Shown here: piece after piece, positions 41,745 through 51,280 of the stretch
Numbering within the stretch: the stretch's first letter is position 1
Layout: the number at the start of each line of letters is the position of its first letter
Assembly (NCBI GenBank): GCA_023443925.1
Contig: JAEZSL010000120.1
Location: forward strand, 1 to 61,625
Source of the DNA: Bacillota bacterium
Lineage (GTDB): Bacteria; Bacillota_A; Clostridia; Lachnospirales; Lachnospiraceae
Direction: 5' to 3'
DNA: 61,625 nt
The notes under the pieces: model-generated
Seen by the model: the letters and a program-made list of their open reading frames with translations, nothing else
Told to the model about the DNA's origin: nothing
Databases searched by the model: none
Position numbers and translations under genes: made by a program

Positions 41745-43018
41745 AAAAAAGAAATATTTACGGCATGGTTATCCTATCCGTATTGATAAGCTGCTTGTTT
41801 TGCAGCGCCGCCATAAGCCTTATTCTCTCAGCCCAATATGGTTCCAGCCAATACCGGATGCTGTCTATGCTGACAGAGTACATCACAGGCAAGGAGCCTC
41901 AGTCGGAAGATGAGCTCCTAAGCTTAATCAAGAACAGCACACAAAACGCCAGGATAGATGACTTTATGAACAGTTCGATAGATGACTCTATGAATACTAT
42001 TCTCTCTTCTTATGGTTATACCCCTGCCTATTTTGCTGGCAGATATTTTGTCGCTGCCTTACCGTTTCTCATCCTATCCGTTCCGCTGCTTCTGTTTCTT
42101 TTCTATCTCCTGTACCTGGCCATGAGAAATTATTACCGGTTAAGAATCACCCAGCTTACCCGCTATCTGGCCCGGGTCAACGCAGGCGAAAATGCCCTGT
42201 TTTTTTCTCTTAGTGAGGTGGCATCCAATCCAAAGGACCCCTCTGCTTTACAGGAACAGCTCTTTCCTGCAGATAACGAATTCTCGCAGCTGCAGGATGA
42301 AATATACAAAACCGTCACTTCTCTGATCCAGACAAAAGAAATTGCAGTTAAGGAGCATAAAAAGCTTTCCGACAGCCTGGCCGACATCTCCCATCAGCTT
42401 AAAACCCCGGTCTCGTCAATCTCCTTAATGACACAGCTCTTAGGCAGCGAAGTAAATGCTATCGATGCAGTACAGATATTACAGCAGATGCAAAACCAGA
42501 CTTCTCATCTGGAACAGCTGATTGAAACCCTCCTTACCCTATCAAGAATTGATGCAGGTACTCTTAAACTAAAGAAAACTAAGGTAGATATATTTACCCT
42601 GCTTCAGTTAAGTCTGGAGGCTGTGGAACCCTTTCTTCATCAAAAAAACATTCAGGTAACCATGCTAAACCATCCGGAACTTTTCTTTATGGGTGATTTG
42701 GACTGGAGCGTGGAAGCGCTGCTTAATCTAATCAAAAACTGCGTTGAACATACTCCCGAAAACGGTTTAATAAACATAGAATATTCCGCTAACCCCCTTT
42801 ATGTCCAGATTGAGATAAGGGATAATGGCCCAGGTTTTGCCAAAAAAGACCTGCCCCATCTTTTTGAACGGTTTTACCGGGGTGAACATGCAGCAAACAG
42901 CGGCACCGGTATTGGTTTAGCCCTGGCAAAATCCATTATCGAACTGCAAAATGGTGTAATCCACGCAAAGAATTACTCAGAAGGAGCCGGTTTTATCCTG
43001 CGGTTTTACAGTCACTGA
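41741..43018 (+). CDS. Sensor histidine kinase
   Basis: This 425-residue kinase has membrane segments at about residues 9-30 and 103-127 around a loop of about 70 residues. The H-box DISHQLKTPVSSISL has His218, and the ATPase domain shows NLIKNCVEHTPENG, DNGPGF and GTGIGLALAKSII. It is the partner of the regulator it overlaps. The genes after it encode an ABC exporter, as in Bce-like modules where the kinase senses through the transporter. Confidence 0.94.
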   Translation: MKKRNIYGMVILSVLISCLFCSAAISLILSAQYGSSQYRMLSMLTEYITGKEPQSEDELLSLIKNSTQNARIDDFMNSSIDDSMNTILSSYGYTPAYFAGRYFVAALPFLILSVPLLLFLFYLLYLAMRNYYRLRITQLTRYLARVNAGENALFFSLSEVASNPKDPSALQEQLFPADNEFSQLQDEIYKTVTSLIQTKEIAVKEHKKLSDSLADISHQLKTPVSSISLMTQLLGSEVNAIDAVQILQQMQNQTSHLEQLIETLLTLSRIDAGTLKLKKTKVDIFTLLQLSLEAVEPFLHQKNIQVTMLNHPELFFMGDLDWSVEALLNLIKNCVEHTPENGLINIEYSANPLYVQIEIRDNGPGFAKKDLPHLFERFYRGEHAANSGTGIGLALAKSIIELQNGVIHAKNYSEGAGFILRFYSH

Positions 43019-43103
43019 GATGTCACTTTCCTGTGATAGATTATAGGTAAGTGAAACTATATCGTTTCGCAATTAACTAGTAGGATTTATAAAGGAGGTA
43101 TCC

Positions 43104-43787
43104 ATGATGGAGATTTTAAAATGCGAAGCTTTGACGAAGTATTACGGAACCGGCAATACCAGGGTATCAGCCTTAAAGGGGCTGGATTTATCCGTTAAGA
43201 AAGGTGAATTTATCGCTGTTACAGGGCCTTCCGGCTCCGGAAAATCAACTCTTTTACATCTGATTGGGGGTGTTGACAGGCCCAGTGACGGAAAAATTAA
43301 AGTGGAAGGTGTAGATATAACTGGATTAAACAAAGAACAGGCAGCTGTTTTCAGACGGCGCAAGGTGGGATTGGTCTACCAGTTTTATAACCTGATACCC
43401 ACTCTGGATGTAAGAAGGAATATTATGCTGCCTATGCTTATCGACAGGCGTAGACCGGAGGAAGCCTATTTTAACCAGATTGTTACTTCCCTGGGGCTAG
43501 AGGACCGGCTTGATTTTCTGCCGGGTAAATTATCCGGAGGCCAGCAGCAGAGAACTGCCATAGCCAGGTCTCTGCTTTATCAGCCCGCTCTTTTACTGGC
43601 CGATGAACCTACCGGCAATCTGGACCGTAAGAATTCCGGGGAAATTGTGGAACTGTTAAAACTCTCCAACCGGAATCTTGGCCAAACCATTCTTTTAGTG
43701 ACCCATGATGAAAGCATTGCCCTCGGAGCTGACCGTATCATAACGATAGAAGACGGCGGTATTGTTTCAGATAAGGCGGTGAGATAA
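43104..43787 (+). CDS. ABC transporter ATP-binding protein (BceA/MacB type)
   Basis: This 227-residue ATPase has Walker A GPSGSGKST (residues 41-49), a Q-loop in VYQFYNLIPTL, the signature LSGGQQQRTAIARSLL and Walker B LLLADEPTGNLD. An AGGAGG lies 5 bases before the first ATG and 8 before a second. It begins 85 bases after the kinase gene, enough for its own promoter, and its stop overlaps the permease start by one base (TAATG). It energises the permease that follows. Confidence 0.95.
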   Translation: MMEILKCEALTKYYGTGNTRVSALKGLDLSVKKGEFIAVTGPSGSGKSTLLHLIGGVDRPSDGKIKVEGVDITGLNKEQAAVFRRRKVGLVYQFYNLIPTLDVRRNIMLPMLIDRRRPEEAYFNQIVTSLGLEDRLDFLPGKLSGGQQQRTAIARSLLYQPALLLADEPTGNLDRKNSGEIVELLKLSNRNLGQTILLVTHDESIALGADRIITIEDGGIVSDKAVR

Positions 43788-46066
43788 TGCATATCTGGAA
43801 GGAGTATTCACTTGGGTACATCAAAAACAATAAAGCCACCGTCGTAACAATCCTGACAGCCGCTTTTATCGCTTCCCTGCTGCTTTCCCTGATCTGCGGT
43901 GTTTTTTACAATATACGGGCCGATGAAATCATGCTGATATCCCTGGAAGAAGGAGACTGGCAGGGAAGACTTATCGGAAATATCACTTCAGATAATGTAA
44001 AAATCTTAGAGCATTATCCCAACGTTAAAAATGTACTTCTGACAAAAGACCTGGAAACACAGGAGAATACAGCAAGCCTGTATTTTTACAATACCCGCAG
44101 TATATATAAAGATCTTCCCTGGATTGCAGAACAGTTCTCCCTTAAAACCGATACGAAGCCGCTTACCATATTATATCATGAAAAGCTGCTGGAACAGTAT
44201 TTCATTTTTTCACCGGAAGAAGGGTATAAACCGCCCCTGGTACTGTTTGCATTCCTTTTCATCCTGCTGGCTTCCTGTCTTTCCTTAATCCTTATCATCC
44301 ATAATGCCTTTGGGGTTTCCATGAATGCAAGACTTCACCAGCTGGGAATACTAAAAAGCATTGGGGCATCACCAAAGCAGCTGCGTATGGTCTTAATACA
44401 GGAAGCCCTTTTCTGCTGCCTGCTGCCTGTTCTTGCCGGGGTTGGGTCAGGCGCCCTTCTCTGCAGGCTCTTTATGCTGGTTATGTATCATGCGGTAGAA
44501 TCGGTACGGGAATATGAATTACAGTTTCACTACCACTCTTTTATCTTTTTTGGGGCACTTATGATCTCCCTGCTTACGGTATGGATCTCCGCCTTGATTC
44601 CAGCCATAAAATTAAGCCGTCTGGAACCCCTTTCTGCAATCAGGTATGGCAGTGAGGAGCCTATTCATCGAATCAGGCGTTTTTTTCTTTTATCCCGGTT
44701 ATTTGGTATTGAAGGGGAGCTGGCACGCAAATCTTTGTATAACCGCAGAAAAGCTTTCCGTACCTCCACCCTTTCCCTTACCTTATCCTTTCTCGTCTTT
44801 TGTTCCTTTCTCAATTTGGAGACCATATCAAGTATCAGTACCACTTATACCTTTTTTGAGCGTTATAAAAATAATTGGGATCTTCGGATTACCGTAACAG
44901 ATCAAAGAAAAAGCCGGGATGAGCTTTTTAAAGAGATTCGGAATCTGGATGGTGTGAAAGACTGCGCGGCCTACCAGAAAGCTTCTGCCAAAGCATATGT
45001 TACGGCAGAGATGCTCAGTGAAGACCTGCAATCCCTTGGCGGACTTCTTCAGCTTAAAGAACAGGGAATCATTACCAATCATAACGGTGCTTTCATTCCG
45101 GTATCTCTGCTGCGGTTTGACACCGAGAGCTTTTTAAATTACTGCCGTGAAATCCATACGGACCCCAAGCTGTTAACCGAAGCCGGCAACCCCGGTGCCC
45201 TGGCAGTTAATACCATATGGGATATTACCAGCAGTAACCGCCGCAACCGGAAAATGATACCCTTTCTTAACCTAAAGCAGGTATCATCTCTTACCCTTTT
45301 GTATGATTCCGCCTTATCTCTCTGGGAAGATAACCGGCAGACAAAGGCACAAACAAAAGAAAACCGAAAGCCTGCCGCAGAGGTTTCTGTAAGTATCTCA
45401 ACCCAGACAGACAAGTTCCCGGCACTTAGAGAAGAATTTCCGGACTTTTCGCTGCTGCTTGTTCTGCCGGATAGGGCTGCGGATAAGCTTGATGCATACT
45501 TTACGGATTCGGTAAGCTATTTTTCCATAAAGGCTGTTTCTGAAGAAAGAATACCGGATATCAGTAAGAACCTAAAGAATTTATTGGAAGATAATTATGA
45601 ATATATACTGGAAGACCGGACAGAACTGGAACGTACCAATGTATCCATAAGAAATGCTTACAAGGTCGTGATTGGAAGCCTGGCGGCATTGCTGGTCTGC
45701 ATTGGACTGGCGAATGTCTTCTCTAATACCTACGGTCATATCTATCAGAGAAGGCGGGAATTTGCCAGATATATATCCGTAGGTCTTTCACCTAAAGGCG
45801 TAGCAAAGGTCCTGGCCTCGGAAGCCTTAATCTTAGGCTTCAAACCGGTGCTTACCGGGTTACTTATCAATATTCCTTTGGTTTATTTCGCTTTAAAGGC
45901 AAGTCTCATTCCTCTCCAGGACTTTTTAGAACGGCTGCCGGTACAACCCGTTTCTCTGTTTGCCCTGGTAATCCTGAGCGGTGTAGGGTTTGCATATTAT
46001 ACCGGCGGCAGGAAGTTTTATAAAATGGATCTGATCGATGCCCTGAAACAGGACTCCCTAAGTTAA
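43787..46066 (+). CDS. Large FtsX-type ABC permease
   Basis: This 759-residue protein has two FtsX cores. One has membrane segments near residues 18-40, 150-172, 205-235 and 250-272; the other near residues 325-345, 628-650, 680-700 and 720-740. A large extracytoplasmic domain of about 270 residues lies between. HQLGILKSIGASPKQLRMVL and EFARYISVGLSPKGVAKVL are the two coupling helices. The layout resembles permeases that pump out or detoxify cell-wall-active peptides. It closes the four-gene module and ends before a perfect hairpin. Confidence 0.9.
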   Translation: MHIWKEYSLGYIKNNKATVVTILTAAFIASLLLSLICGVFYNIRADEIMLISLEEGDWQGRLIGNITSDNVKILEHYPNVKNVLLTKDLETQENTASLYFYNTRSIYKDLPWIAEQFSLKTDTKPLTILYHEKLLEQYFIFSPEEGYKPPLVLFAFLFILLASCLSLILIIHNAFGVSMNARLHQLGILKSIGASPKQLRMVLIQEALFCCLLPVLAGVGSGALLCRLFMLVMYHAVESVREYELQFHYHSFIFFGALMISLLTVWISALIPAIKLSRLEPLSAIRYGSEEPIHRIRRFFLLSRLFGIEGELARKSLYNRRKAFRTSTLSLTLSFLVFCSFLNLETISSISTTYTFFERYKNNWDLRITVTDQRKSRDELFKEIRNLDGVKDCAAYQKASAKAYVTAEMLSEDLQSLGGLLQLKEQGIITNHNGAFIPVSLLRFDTESFLNYCREIHTDPKLLTEAGNPGALAVNTIWDITSSNRRNRKMIPFLNLKQVSSLTLLYDSALSLWEDNRQTKAQTKENRKPAAEVSVSISTQTDKFPALREEFPDFSLLLVLPDRAADKLDAYFTDSVSYFSIKAVSEERIPDISKNLKNLLEDNYEYILEDRTELERTNVSIRNAYKVVIGSLAALLVCIGLANVFSNTYGHIYQRRREFARYISVGLSPKGVAKVLASEALILGFKPVLTGLLINIPLVYFALKASLIPLQDFLERLPVQPVSLFALVILSGVGFAYYTGGRKFYKMDLIDALKQDSLS

Positions 46067-46075
46067 AATTATAAT

Positions 46076-46137
46076 ATACCTGTCACAAGAAAGAATACCT
46101 GTCACAGAAAACCGGTATTCTTTCTTGTGACAGGTAT
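46076..46137. terminator. Perfect 24-bp stem hairpin between convergent genes
   Basis: Arms 46076-46099 and 46114-46137 are exact complements (outer part ATACCTGTCACAAGAAAG) over a 14-base loop that repeats CTGTCACA once more. It lies 10 bases after the permease stop. No T-run follows on either strand, so it may protect or process mRNA rather than only terminate. Confidence 0.7.
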
Positions 46138-46186
46138 AAAAGCAGCCTTTTCTATTTATTAAGATCAAGTCATTTCATAGGTTTCA

Positions 46187-48637
46187 TTATCTGATATCAT
46201 AGACACTTCTTAAAGTAATTCCTTCTGGTTTTCCGCTTAGAATCTCGACTCTTTTCTCTCCGCCGTTCATATCGAAATAATTATCCGACAGAATCAGGTC
46301 TTCCTCTGCATTTAAGATTTCAATGCTTTTGGCATAACTGTCAGCCTTTACTACAATTGAATTGCCTTCCACACGGCAGGCAAGCTTTGGGTTTTCATAT
46401 TTAAAGTATTTCGGATAGGAGAAAATAACACTTCCGCCTGAAACCGTTTCCCCATTATAGAGCAGTTCATAGCTTACATATTCCGAATAAATATTCACCT
46501 CCGGGAGCTCTACCTTAGTCAGCCACACACTGGTTAAGGCAGGTACGTTTATTATTTCTTCTTCCTGTCTTATCACCTGGGCTTTTGCATTACGTTGTGA
46601 CCACCTTACCGTCACTTCCCGGTCCGTTAGGGTCTCATTCGCCACATTTAAGCGGATAGACTTTTCAAAGGTATAGTGTTCGCTGTTGACTCCCTTGCCG
46701 GAAGTCATCAGCCCCTCTTCTTCGCAGGAAATCATCAGAGGAGCAAAGAAGCGTTTTGCATAATAATGAAGCGCCTTTAACCGTCCGCAGTAATCCACGG
46801 AGGACCAGGAAGCTACGGGCCAGCAGTCATTTAGCTGCCAGTAGATAGCTCCCATGCAGCGGCCCCGGTTTCTTCTGAAATGTTCCACCCCGTAACGGAT
46901 GGCGTCGGCCTGCAATAACTGGGAGGTATACAAAAGCACCTTAAAATCCGTAGGATAACGGTAAGTCTGCTGCATATAGTTCATGATTTTCCCGTTAGCA
47001 CTGCCGTTTCGCTGATGTTTTTCCATGACATAGGAAAATATATTATAATCTTCCGGATCATCCGTAAAGGTTTCAATGGTCTTCATGGAAGGGAAACTCT
47101 GGAAACCGAATTCCGATGCATAACGGAAAAAGAACTTACGGTATTCGGAAAAAGGCTTATTGCCATGCCAAACATCCCAATAGTGTACATCTCCCCGGTC
47201 CGGACTGTTGGGTTCGTCAAAGCTTCCGCCGGAGGAAGGACTTGCGGGCCAATAAAAGGTCTGGGGATCATATTCCTTTAATACCTCCGGTAATAAACGT
47301 TCGTACATGAAGAGATAATCCCTGACTTCCCGTTTCGTTTTGATAAATACCCCAACGGCAGCAAACATCTCCATTTCGTTATTGCCGCACCAAAGTCCTA
47401 AAGAGGCATGATGACGGAGTCTCTTAATATTATCAACAAACTCCTGTCTGATATTGGCTTCAAATTCCGGTGTCAAGTCATAGGCACCGCAGGCAAACAT
47501 AAAGTCCTGCCATACCACAAGTCCCAATTCGTCACAGATATCATAAAACCAGTCATCGGGATAATAACCGCCGCCCCATACCCGGATTGCATTAAAGTTG
47601 GCAAACCTGGCTTTCTCCAGCAGTTTTCTGGTAACTTCCGGATTCACTCTGCCTAAAAGACTGTCTTCCGGAATATAATCGGCACCCATGGCAAAAATAT
47701 CGATTCCGTTTACCTGGTGGGCAAAACTCTCTCCCCACTCATCCTTTTGCCGGTGCATGGTCATAGTGCGAAGTCCGATTTTCTTTTCCTGGCTGTCTAA
47801 TTCTTTGCCGTCTTCTGTTAAGATAACCTTAATAGTATAGAGGTCCTGTGCTCCGTATCCGTTGGGCCACCAAAGACAGGGATTCTCAATGTTTATTTCA
47901 GCCGGAGAACCTTCATAGACTTTACTTTCACCGGAAGGCGAGGTAATCATCACGTTATATTCCAGTTTTTTTTCCGCAGACAAGGCTTCCTGCTCCGCGG
48001 CCTCCACACTGACCTCCAGCTTTAAGGTAACCAGGTTTTCTTTATGCTGCTGTGTAATATAAAAACTGTCAATTCTGGCTTTGTTAATTCCCAGTAAGGT
48101 TACCGGTCTGTATATACCGGCATCCGGCAGCCTAATACCCCAGTCCCAGCCAAACATACTGTGAGCTTTTCTCATATGGACAAAACCCTCCATGGCATCT
48201 TCCGAGCCAAGATTCTTTCTGTCGGCAAAAGCTTCCCGGACAAACTTTGTGGGGGAATGGAAGAGGACTTTTAATGTATTATCCCTGCCGTTAAGCAGCT
48301 CTTTCACATCAAATTCCCAGATACGGTGCATATTAAAGGTACTGCCAAGATGGCTGCCGTTTAGATAGACTTCCGCCAGGGTATCCAGTCCGTCAAAATG
48401 CAGTATGACCCTGTCACTGTCCAATAGTTCCTGCTCACAGGAAAAATCCGTCACATATTCATAATCATATTCCATAAGTTCCAGAGCTTTATCTTCATTA
48501 TCCTTCCAGAAGGGATCTTCCATCTCCCGGTTTCTGAGTAAATCCGTATACACGGTGCCCGGAACGATGGCTTCCAGATAATCGCCTTCTTTAAGCTTTT
48601 TCATTTTCCAATTATAATTTAAATTTTTTTTCCACAT
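46187..48637 (-). CDS. Glycoside hydrolase family 2 beta-mannosidase
   Basis: This 816-residue enzyme has the GH2 order: a sugar-binding jelly roll at the N-terminus (VPGTVYTDLL), an immunoglobulin-like domain, a TIM barrel with the acid/base Glu in WCGNNEMEMF and the nucleophile Glu in SEFGFQSFPS, and C-terminal beta domains. FRRNRGRCMGAIYWQLNDCWP is typical of the beta-mannosidase branch. No signal peptide is present, so it removes mannose from short imported chains such as mannan or N-glycan core fragments. AAGGAG lies about 11 bases upstream of the ATG. Confidence 0.92.
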   Translation of the reverse strand: MWKKNLNYNWKMKKLKEGDYLEAIVPGTVYTDLLRNREMEDPFWKDNEDKALELMEYDYEYVTDFSCEQELLDSDRVILHFDGLDTLAEVYLNGSHLGSTFNMHRIWEFDVKELLNGRDNTLKVLFHSPTKFVREAFADRKNLGSEDAMEGFVHMRKAHSMFGWDWGIRLPDAGIYRPVTLLGINKARIDSFYITQQHKENLVTLKLEVSVEAAEQEALSAEKKLEYNVMITSPSGESKVYEGSPAEINIENPCLWWPNGYGAQDLYTIKVILTEDGKELDSQEKKIGLRTMTMHRQKDEWGESFAHQVNGIDIFAMGADYIPEDSLLGRVNPEVTRKLLEKARFANFNAIRVWGGGYYPDDWFYDICDELGLVVWQDFMFACGAYDLTPEFEANIRQEFVDNIKRLRHHASLGLWCGNNEMEMFAAVGVFIKTKREVRDYLFMYERLLPEVLKEYDPQTFYWPASPSSGGSFDEPNSPDRGDVHYWDVWHGNKPFSEYRKFFFRYASEFGFQSFPSMKTIETFTDDPEDYNIFSYVMEKHQRNGSANGKIMNYMQQTYRYPTDFKVLLYTSQLLQADAIRYGVEHFRRNRGRCMGAIYWQLNDCWPVASWSSVDYCGRLKALHYYAKRFFAPLMISCEEEGLMTSGKGVNSEHYTFEKSIRLNVANETLTDREVTVRWSQRNAKAQVIRQEEEIINVPALTSVWLTKVELPEVNIYSEYVSYELLYNGETVSGGSVIFSYPKYFKYENPKLACRVEGNSIVVKADSYAKSIEILNAEEDLILSDNYFDMNGGEKRVEILSGKPEGITLRSVYDIR

Positions 48638-48770
48638 AGCGTACCTTGCTCCTTGTGTTTAATCTGACTGAACAGTCCCTTCATTCCTGCTTTTTATTAC
48701 AGGATTTTATTGCATTAACTTGTATTGCATTATTAATATAAAATAAATATAGTTTCTTATAATATTATTT

Positions 48771-48862
48771 AAGTTAGGCAATAAACTTATAATCACTCCC
48801 TCAATAATTAATTTTTAAGTTAGGAAACAAACTTATAATCACTCCCTCAATAATTAATTTTT
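48771..48862. repeat. 46-bp tandem repeat in an AT-rich gap
   Basis: Copies at 48771-48816 and 48817-48862 differ at two bases. Two further degenerate units (AAGTTATTGC... and AAGTTGCT...) follow to about 48950. A separate 16-base direct repeat, CAATTCATATCAACTC, occurs at 49022-49037 and 49042-49057. The rest of 48638-49074 shows no gene. Confidence 0.8.
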
Positions 48863-49074
48863 AAGTTATTGCAATTATGTTTATTACTTTAACAATATCA
48901 TTTTATAAGTTGCTAAAATTATATTTATTACTTTAATAATAATACTTATTTTTATTTTGTACAATATATTTATTACATAACGATAACGCATTTCGAAACA
49001 AATTATTATCAGGGACTACATCAATTCATATCAACTCCTGCCAATTCATATCAACTCATATTTAACCATACCAC

Positions 49075-50442
49075 TTACTTTAATAAGTTATTGATATAAT
49101 CCGCTAATTCATGAATTGTTACCGTAACCTGTTCCATGGAATCCCGGTTCCGCAGGGTTACCGTGCCATGTTCTAAGGTATTGTCATCTATGGTAACCGC
49201 ATAAGGAGTTCCAATTACATCTCCTCTTCGGTAACGCTTCCCGATATTGCCGGAATCGTCATAGGATACCATAAAATATTTCTTTAGTTCCTTATATAAT
49301 TCCAGTGCTTTTTCACCATGCCGTTTCTTAATTAACGGTAATACATTAACTTTAATGGGAGCAAGCCTTGGATGAATTTTTAAAACCAGTCTGGTTTCAC
49401 CATCCTTTAGCTCTTCTTCTCTCAAACCTTCAAACATAACCGCCAGAAATATACGGTCCAGCCCATAGGTGGATTCCACAATATAGGGAATGAATTTTTC
49501 CCGGGACTCTTCTTCATAATACTCCATGCTCTTTCCGGAGTATTCCTGATGCCGCTTTAAGTCAAAATCAGTTCTGTTATGAGTACCATTAATCTCTCCC
49601 CAGCCAAAGGGAAACAAGTACTCAATGTCGCAGGCCGCTCTGGCATAGTGAGCCAGTTTTTCATGGTCATGGTATCGTAAATGTTCTCTGGATAGTCCCA
49701 GAAACTCAAAGAAGGAAATTCCATACTCTTTAAAGTATTCATATAAAGCTTCGTCGCTGCCTTTTTTGCAAAAGGTCTGAAATTCCATCTGTTCAAATTC
49801 TATGGTTCGGAAAGTAAAATTACCGGGTGTTATTTCATTCCGGAAGGCTTTCCCGATCTGACCGATACTAAAGGGCAGTTTCGTCCGCATGGTACGTTGT
49901 ACATTCAGGAAATTAACGTATTCTCCTTGTGCATTTTCAGGTCGTAAGTAGATCAGGCTGGAGCTTTCCTGGGTTACTCCTCTTTGCGTGGCAAACATCA
50001 GATTAAACTGCCGGATATCCGTAAAGTTGGATTTCCTACATTTCGGGCAGGGAACCTTGTTCTTAAGTATGAATTCGTACATTTCTTCAGAAGTCATTGC
50101 ATCCGCATTCTGGCCTGGGTCATATTCATTGATCAGGTTGTCGGCCCGGTGTCTGGTTTTACATTCCTTACAGTCCAGCAAAGGATCCGTAAAACCGGCT
50201 AAATGTCCGCTGGCTTCCCACACCCCCGGATTCATCAGAATATCCGAATCAATTTCATAGCTGTTGTCTCTCATCTGGATAAAATAGTATCTCCAGGCAT
50301 CTTTGATATTATTTTTAAGCCTGGTGCCTAAAGGACCGTAATCCCAGGTGTTCGCAAGTCCTCCGTAGATTTCGCTGCCCTGGAATATGAAACCATACTG
50401 ATTACAAAATGCAACAAATTCATCCATTGATAATCTTTTCAT
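49075..50442 (-). CDS. glyS: Glycyl-tRNA synthetase, single-chain class II
   Basis: This 455-residue enzyme attaches glycine to tRNA-Gly. It has the class II motifs: motif 1 in the N-terminal region ending YYFIQMR, motif 2 IGQIGKAFRNEITPGNFTFRTIEFEQMEFQTF, abbreviated here as FRNEITPGNFTFRTIEFEQM, and motif 3 VEPS-like VESTYGLDRI, with a C-terminal anticodon-binding domain. CKECKTRHR and CPKCRKSNF form a zinc-like insert. It is the eukaryote/archaea-like homodimer type used by many Firmicutes. GGAGG lies 8 bases before the ATG at 50442. A T-box leader controls it. Confidence 0.96.
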   Translation of the reverse strand: MKRLSMDEFVAFCNQYGFIFQGSEIYGGLANTWDYGPLGTRLKNNIKDAWRYYFIQMRDNSYEIDSDILMNPGVWEASGHLAGFTDPLLDCKECKTRHRADNLINEYDPGQNADAMTSEEMYEFILKNKVPCPKCRKSNFTDIRQFNLMFATQRGVTQESSSLIYLRPENAQGEYVNFLNVQRTMRTKLPFSIGQIGKAFRNEITPGNFTFRTIEFEQMEFQTFCKKGSDEALYEYFKEYGISFFEFLGLSREHLRYHDHEKLAHYARAACDIEYLFPFGWGEINGTHNRTDFDLKRHQEYSGKSMEYYEEESREKFIPYIVESTYGLDRIFLAVMFEGLREEELKDGETRLVLKIHPRLAPIKVNVLPLIKKRHGEKALELYKELKKYFMVSYDDSGNIGKRYRRGDVIGTPYAVTIDDNTLEHGTVTLRNRDSMEQVTVTIHELADYINNLLK

Positions 50443-50492
50443 TGTATCTTCCTCCATTTACAATATATTTATTTAATTTTAAGATATAAGAA

Positions 50493-50542
50493 AGAGTCTG
50501 GCTCGCCAGACTCTAGCGCTGACGCGCTGTCACGGCAGTGAC
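50493..50542. repeat. Three back-to-back hairpins in the glyS leader
   Basis: Three inverted repeats follow without gaps: AGAGTCTGGC-tc-GCCAGACTCT (50493-50514), AGCGC-tgac-GCGCT (50515-50528) and GTCAC-ggca-GTGAC (50529-50542). They lie after the T-box terminator and about 50 bases before the glyS start. They would form three stacked stems in the mRNA. Confidence 0.75.
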
Positions 50543-50614
50543 AACTTCCTTAAGCGCATCATGTGCATCCCCCCGGAGGGTTTTTATCGAATAAGACGAA
50601 CTTTCCTATACGAT

Positions 50615-50920
50615 AAAAAAAGCCCGCCCTAAACAAATTGCTTAGGACGAACTTAAATTCTCAAAAGACGCCAAAACGTCTGTTTTAGTCCGCGGTACCA
50701 CCTAATTTCAGGTCAGAAAACCTGCTCTTAATACAGCACATACTCTATGCCGCTTCCTATGATAACGGTGGAATCCTCCGTTGGTATCTACTCGGAAACT
50801 TTCCTTTCAACCCACAGCTCAAAGGTGCCTTCTATGTTACTGTCCTAAAGATTTTCACCAACCATCTTCTCTCTGATAATCCAGATAACATATACTATTC
50901 CCTGTCACAGCTTTTAAATT
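50615..50920 (-). promoter_or_regulatory. T-box riboswitch for glyS (glycine specifier GGC)
   Basis: The leader has the T-box sequence AGGTGGTACCGCG (50703-50691) and, downstream, a terminator stem GTCCTAAGC...GTTTAGGGCGGGC followed by seven T (50652-50615). Upstream, a stem I apical loop with GGTTGGTG is followed by GAAGGCACC, in which GGC (50829-50827) followed by C or A fits a glycine specifier codon. Uncharged tRNA-Gly with anticodon GCC should bind and prevent termination. The structure, specifier and gene agree. Confidence 0.92.
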
Positions 50921-50926
50921 TTTCTC

Positions 50927-50955
50927 ATTATATCATTCCCTGTATTTCAAGTCAA
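50927..50955 (-). promoter_or_regulatory. Promoter of the glyS T-box leader
   Basis: TTGACT (50955-50950) and TATAAT (50932-50927) are 17 bases apart on the minus strand. Transcription should start near 50920, at the 5' edge of the T-box. The remaining 50956-51280 stretch shows no gene. Confidence 0.75.
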
Positions 50956-51280
50956 GAAATTAAAATAAAATTTGCCTGATAAACCAACATTTAAATAAAG
51001 TTGTCTGAATTCCTGTTCCTTTTTAAATCGGCTTCGATATTCCAAGTGTATTCAATTCGATTATCTTAATTATGTTTTATGAAAAATATTCTTTTTTATT
51101 TTACTATTTATTCTGCTATTTTATTTTAATTGTATTCTAATGTCCAAACCGTTATATTTATTGTATGATTATGGTAATAAAAGATTCACAAATGGTTGTA
51201 AAAAATCATAAAAGGACTTTCATATAGTATTATAATTAATAGCCTATTCTATTATACCAAAACAGGAGGTATCCAATCAG

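Noticed and set aside
46687..47310. Several plus-strand open frames within the beta-mannosidase gene
   Set aside because: They overlap a well-supported GH2 enzyme, lack ribosome sites and show no family motifs.
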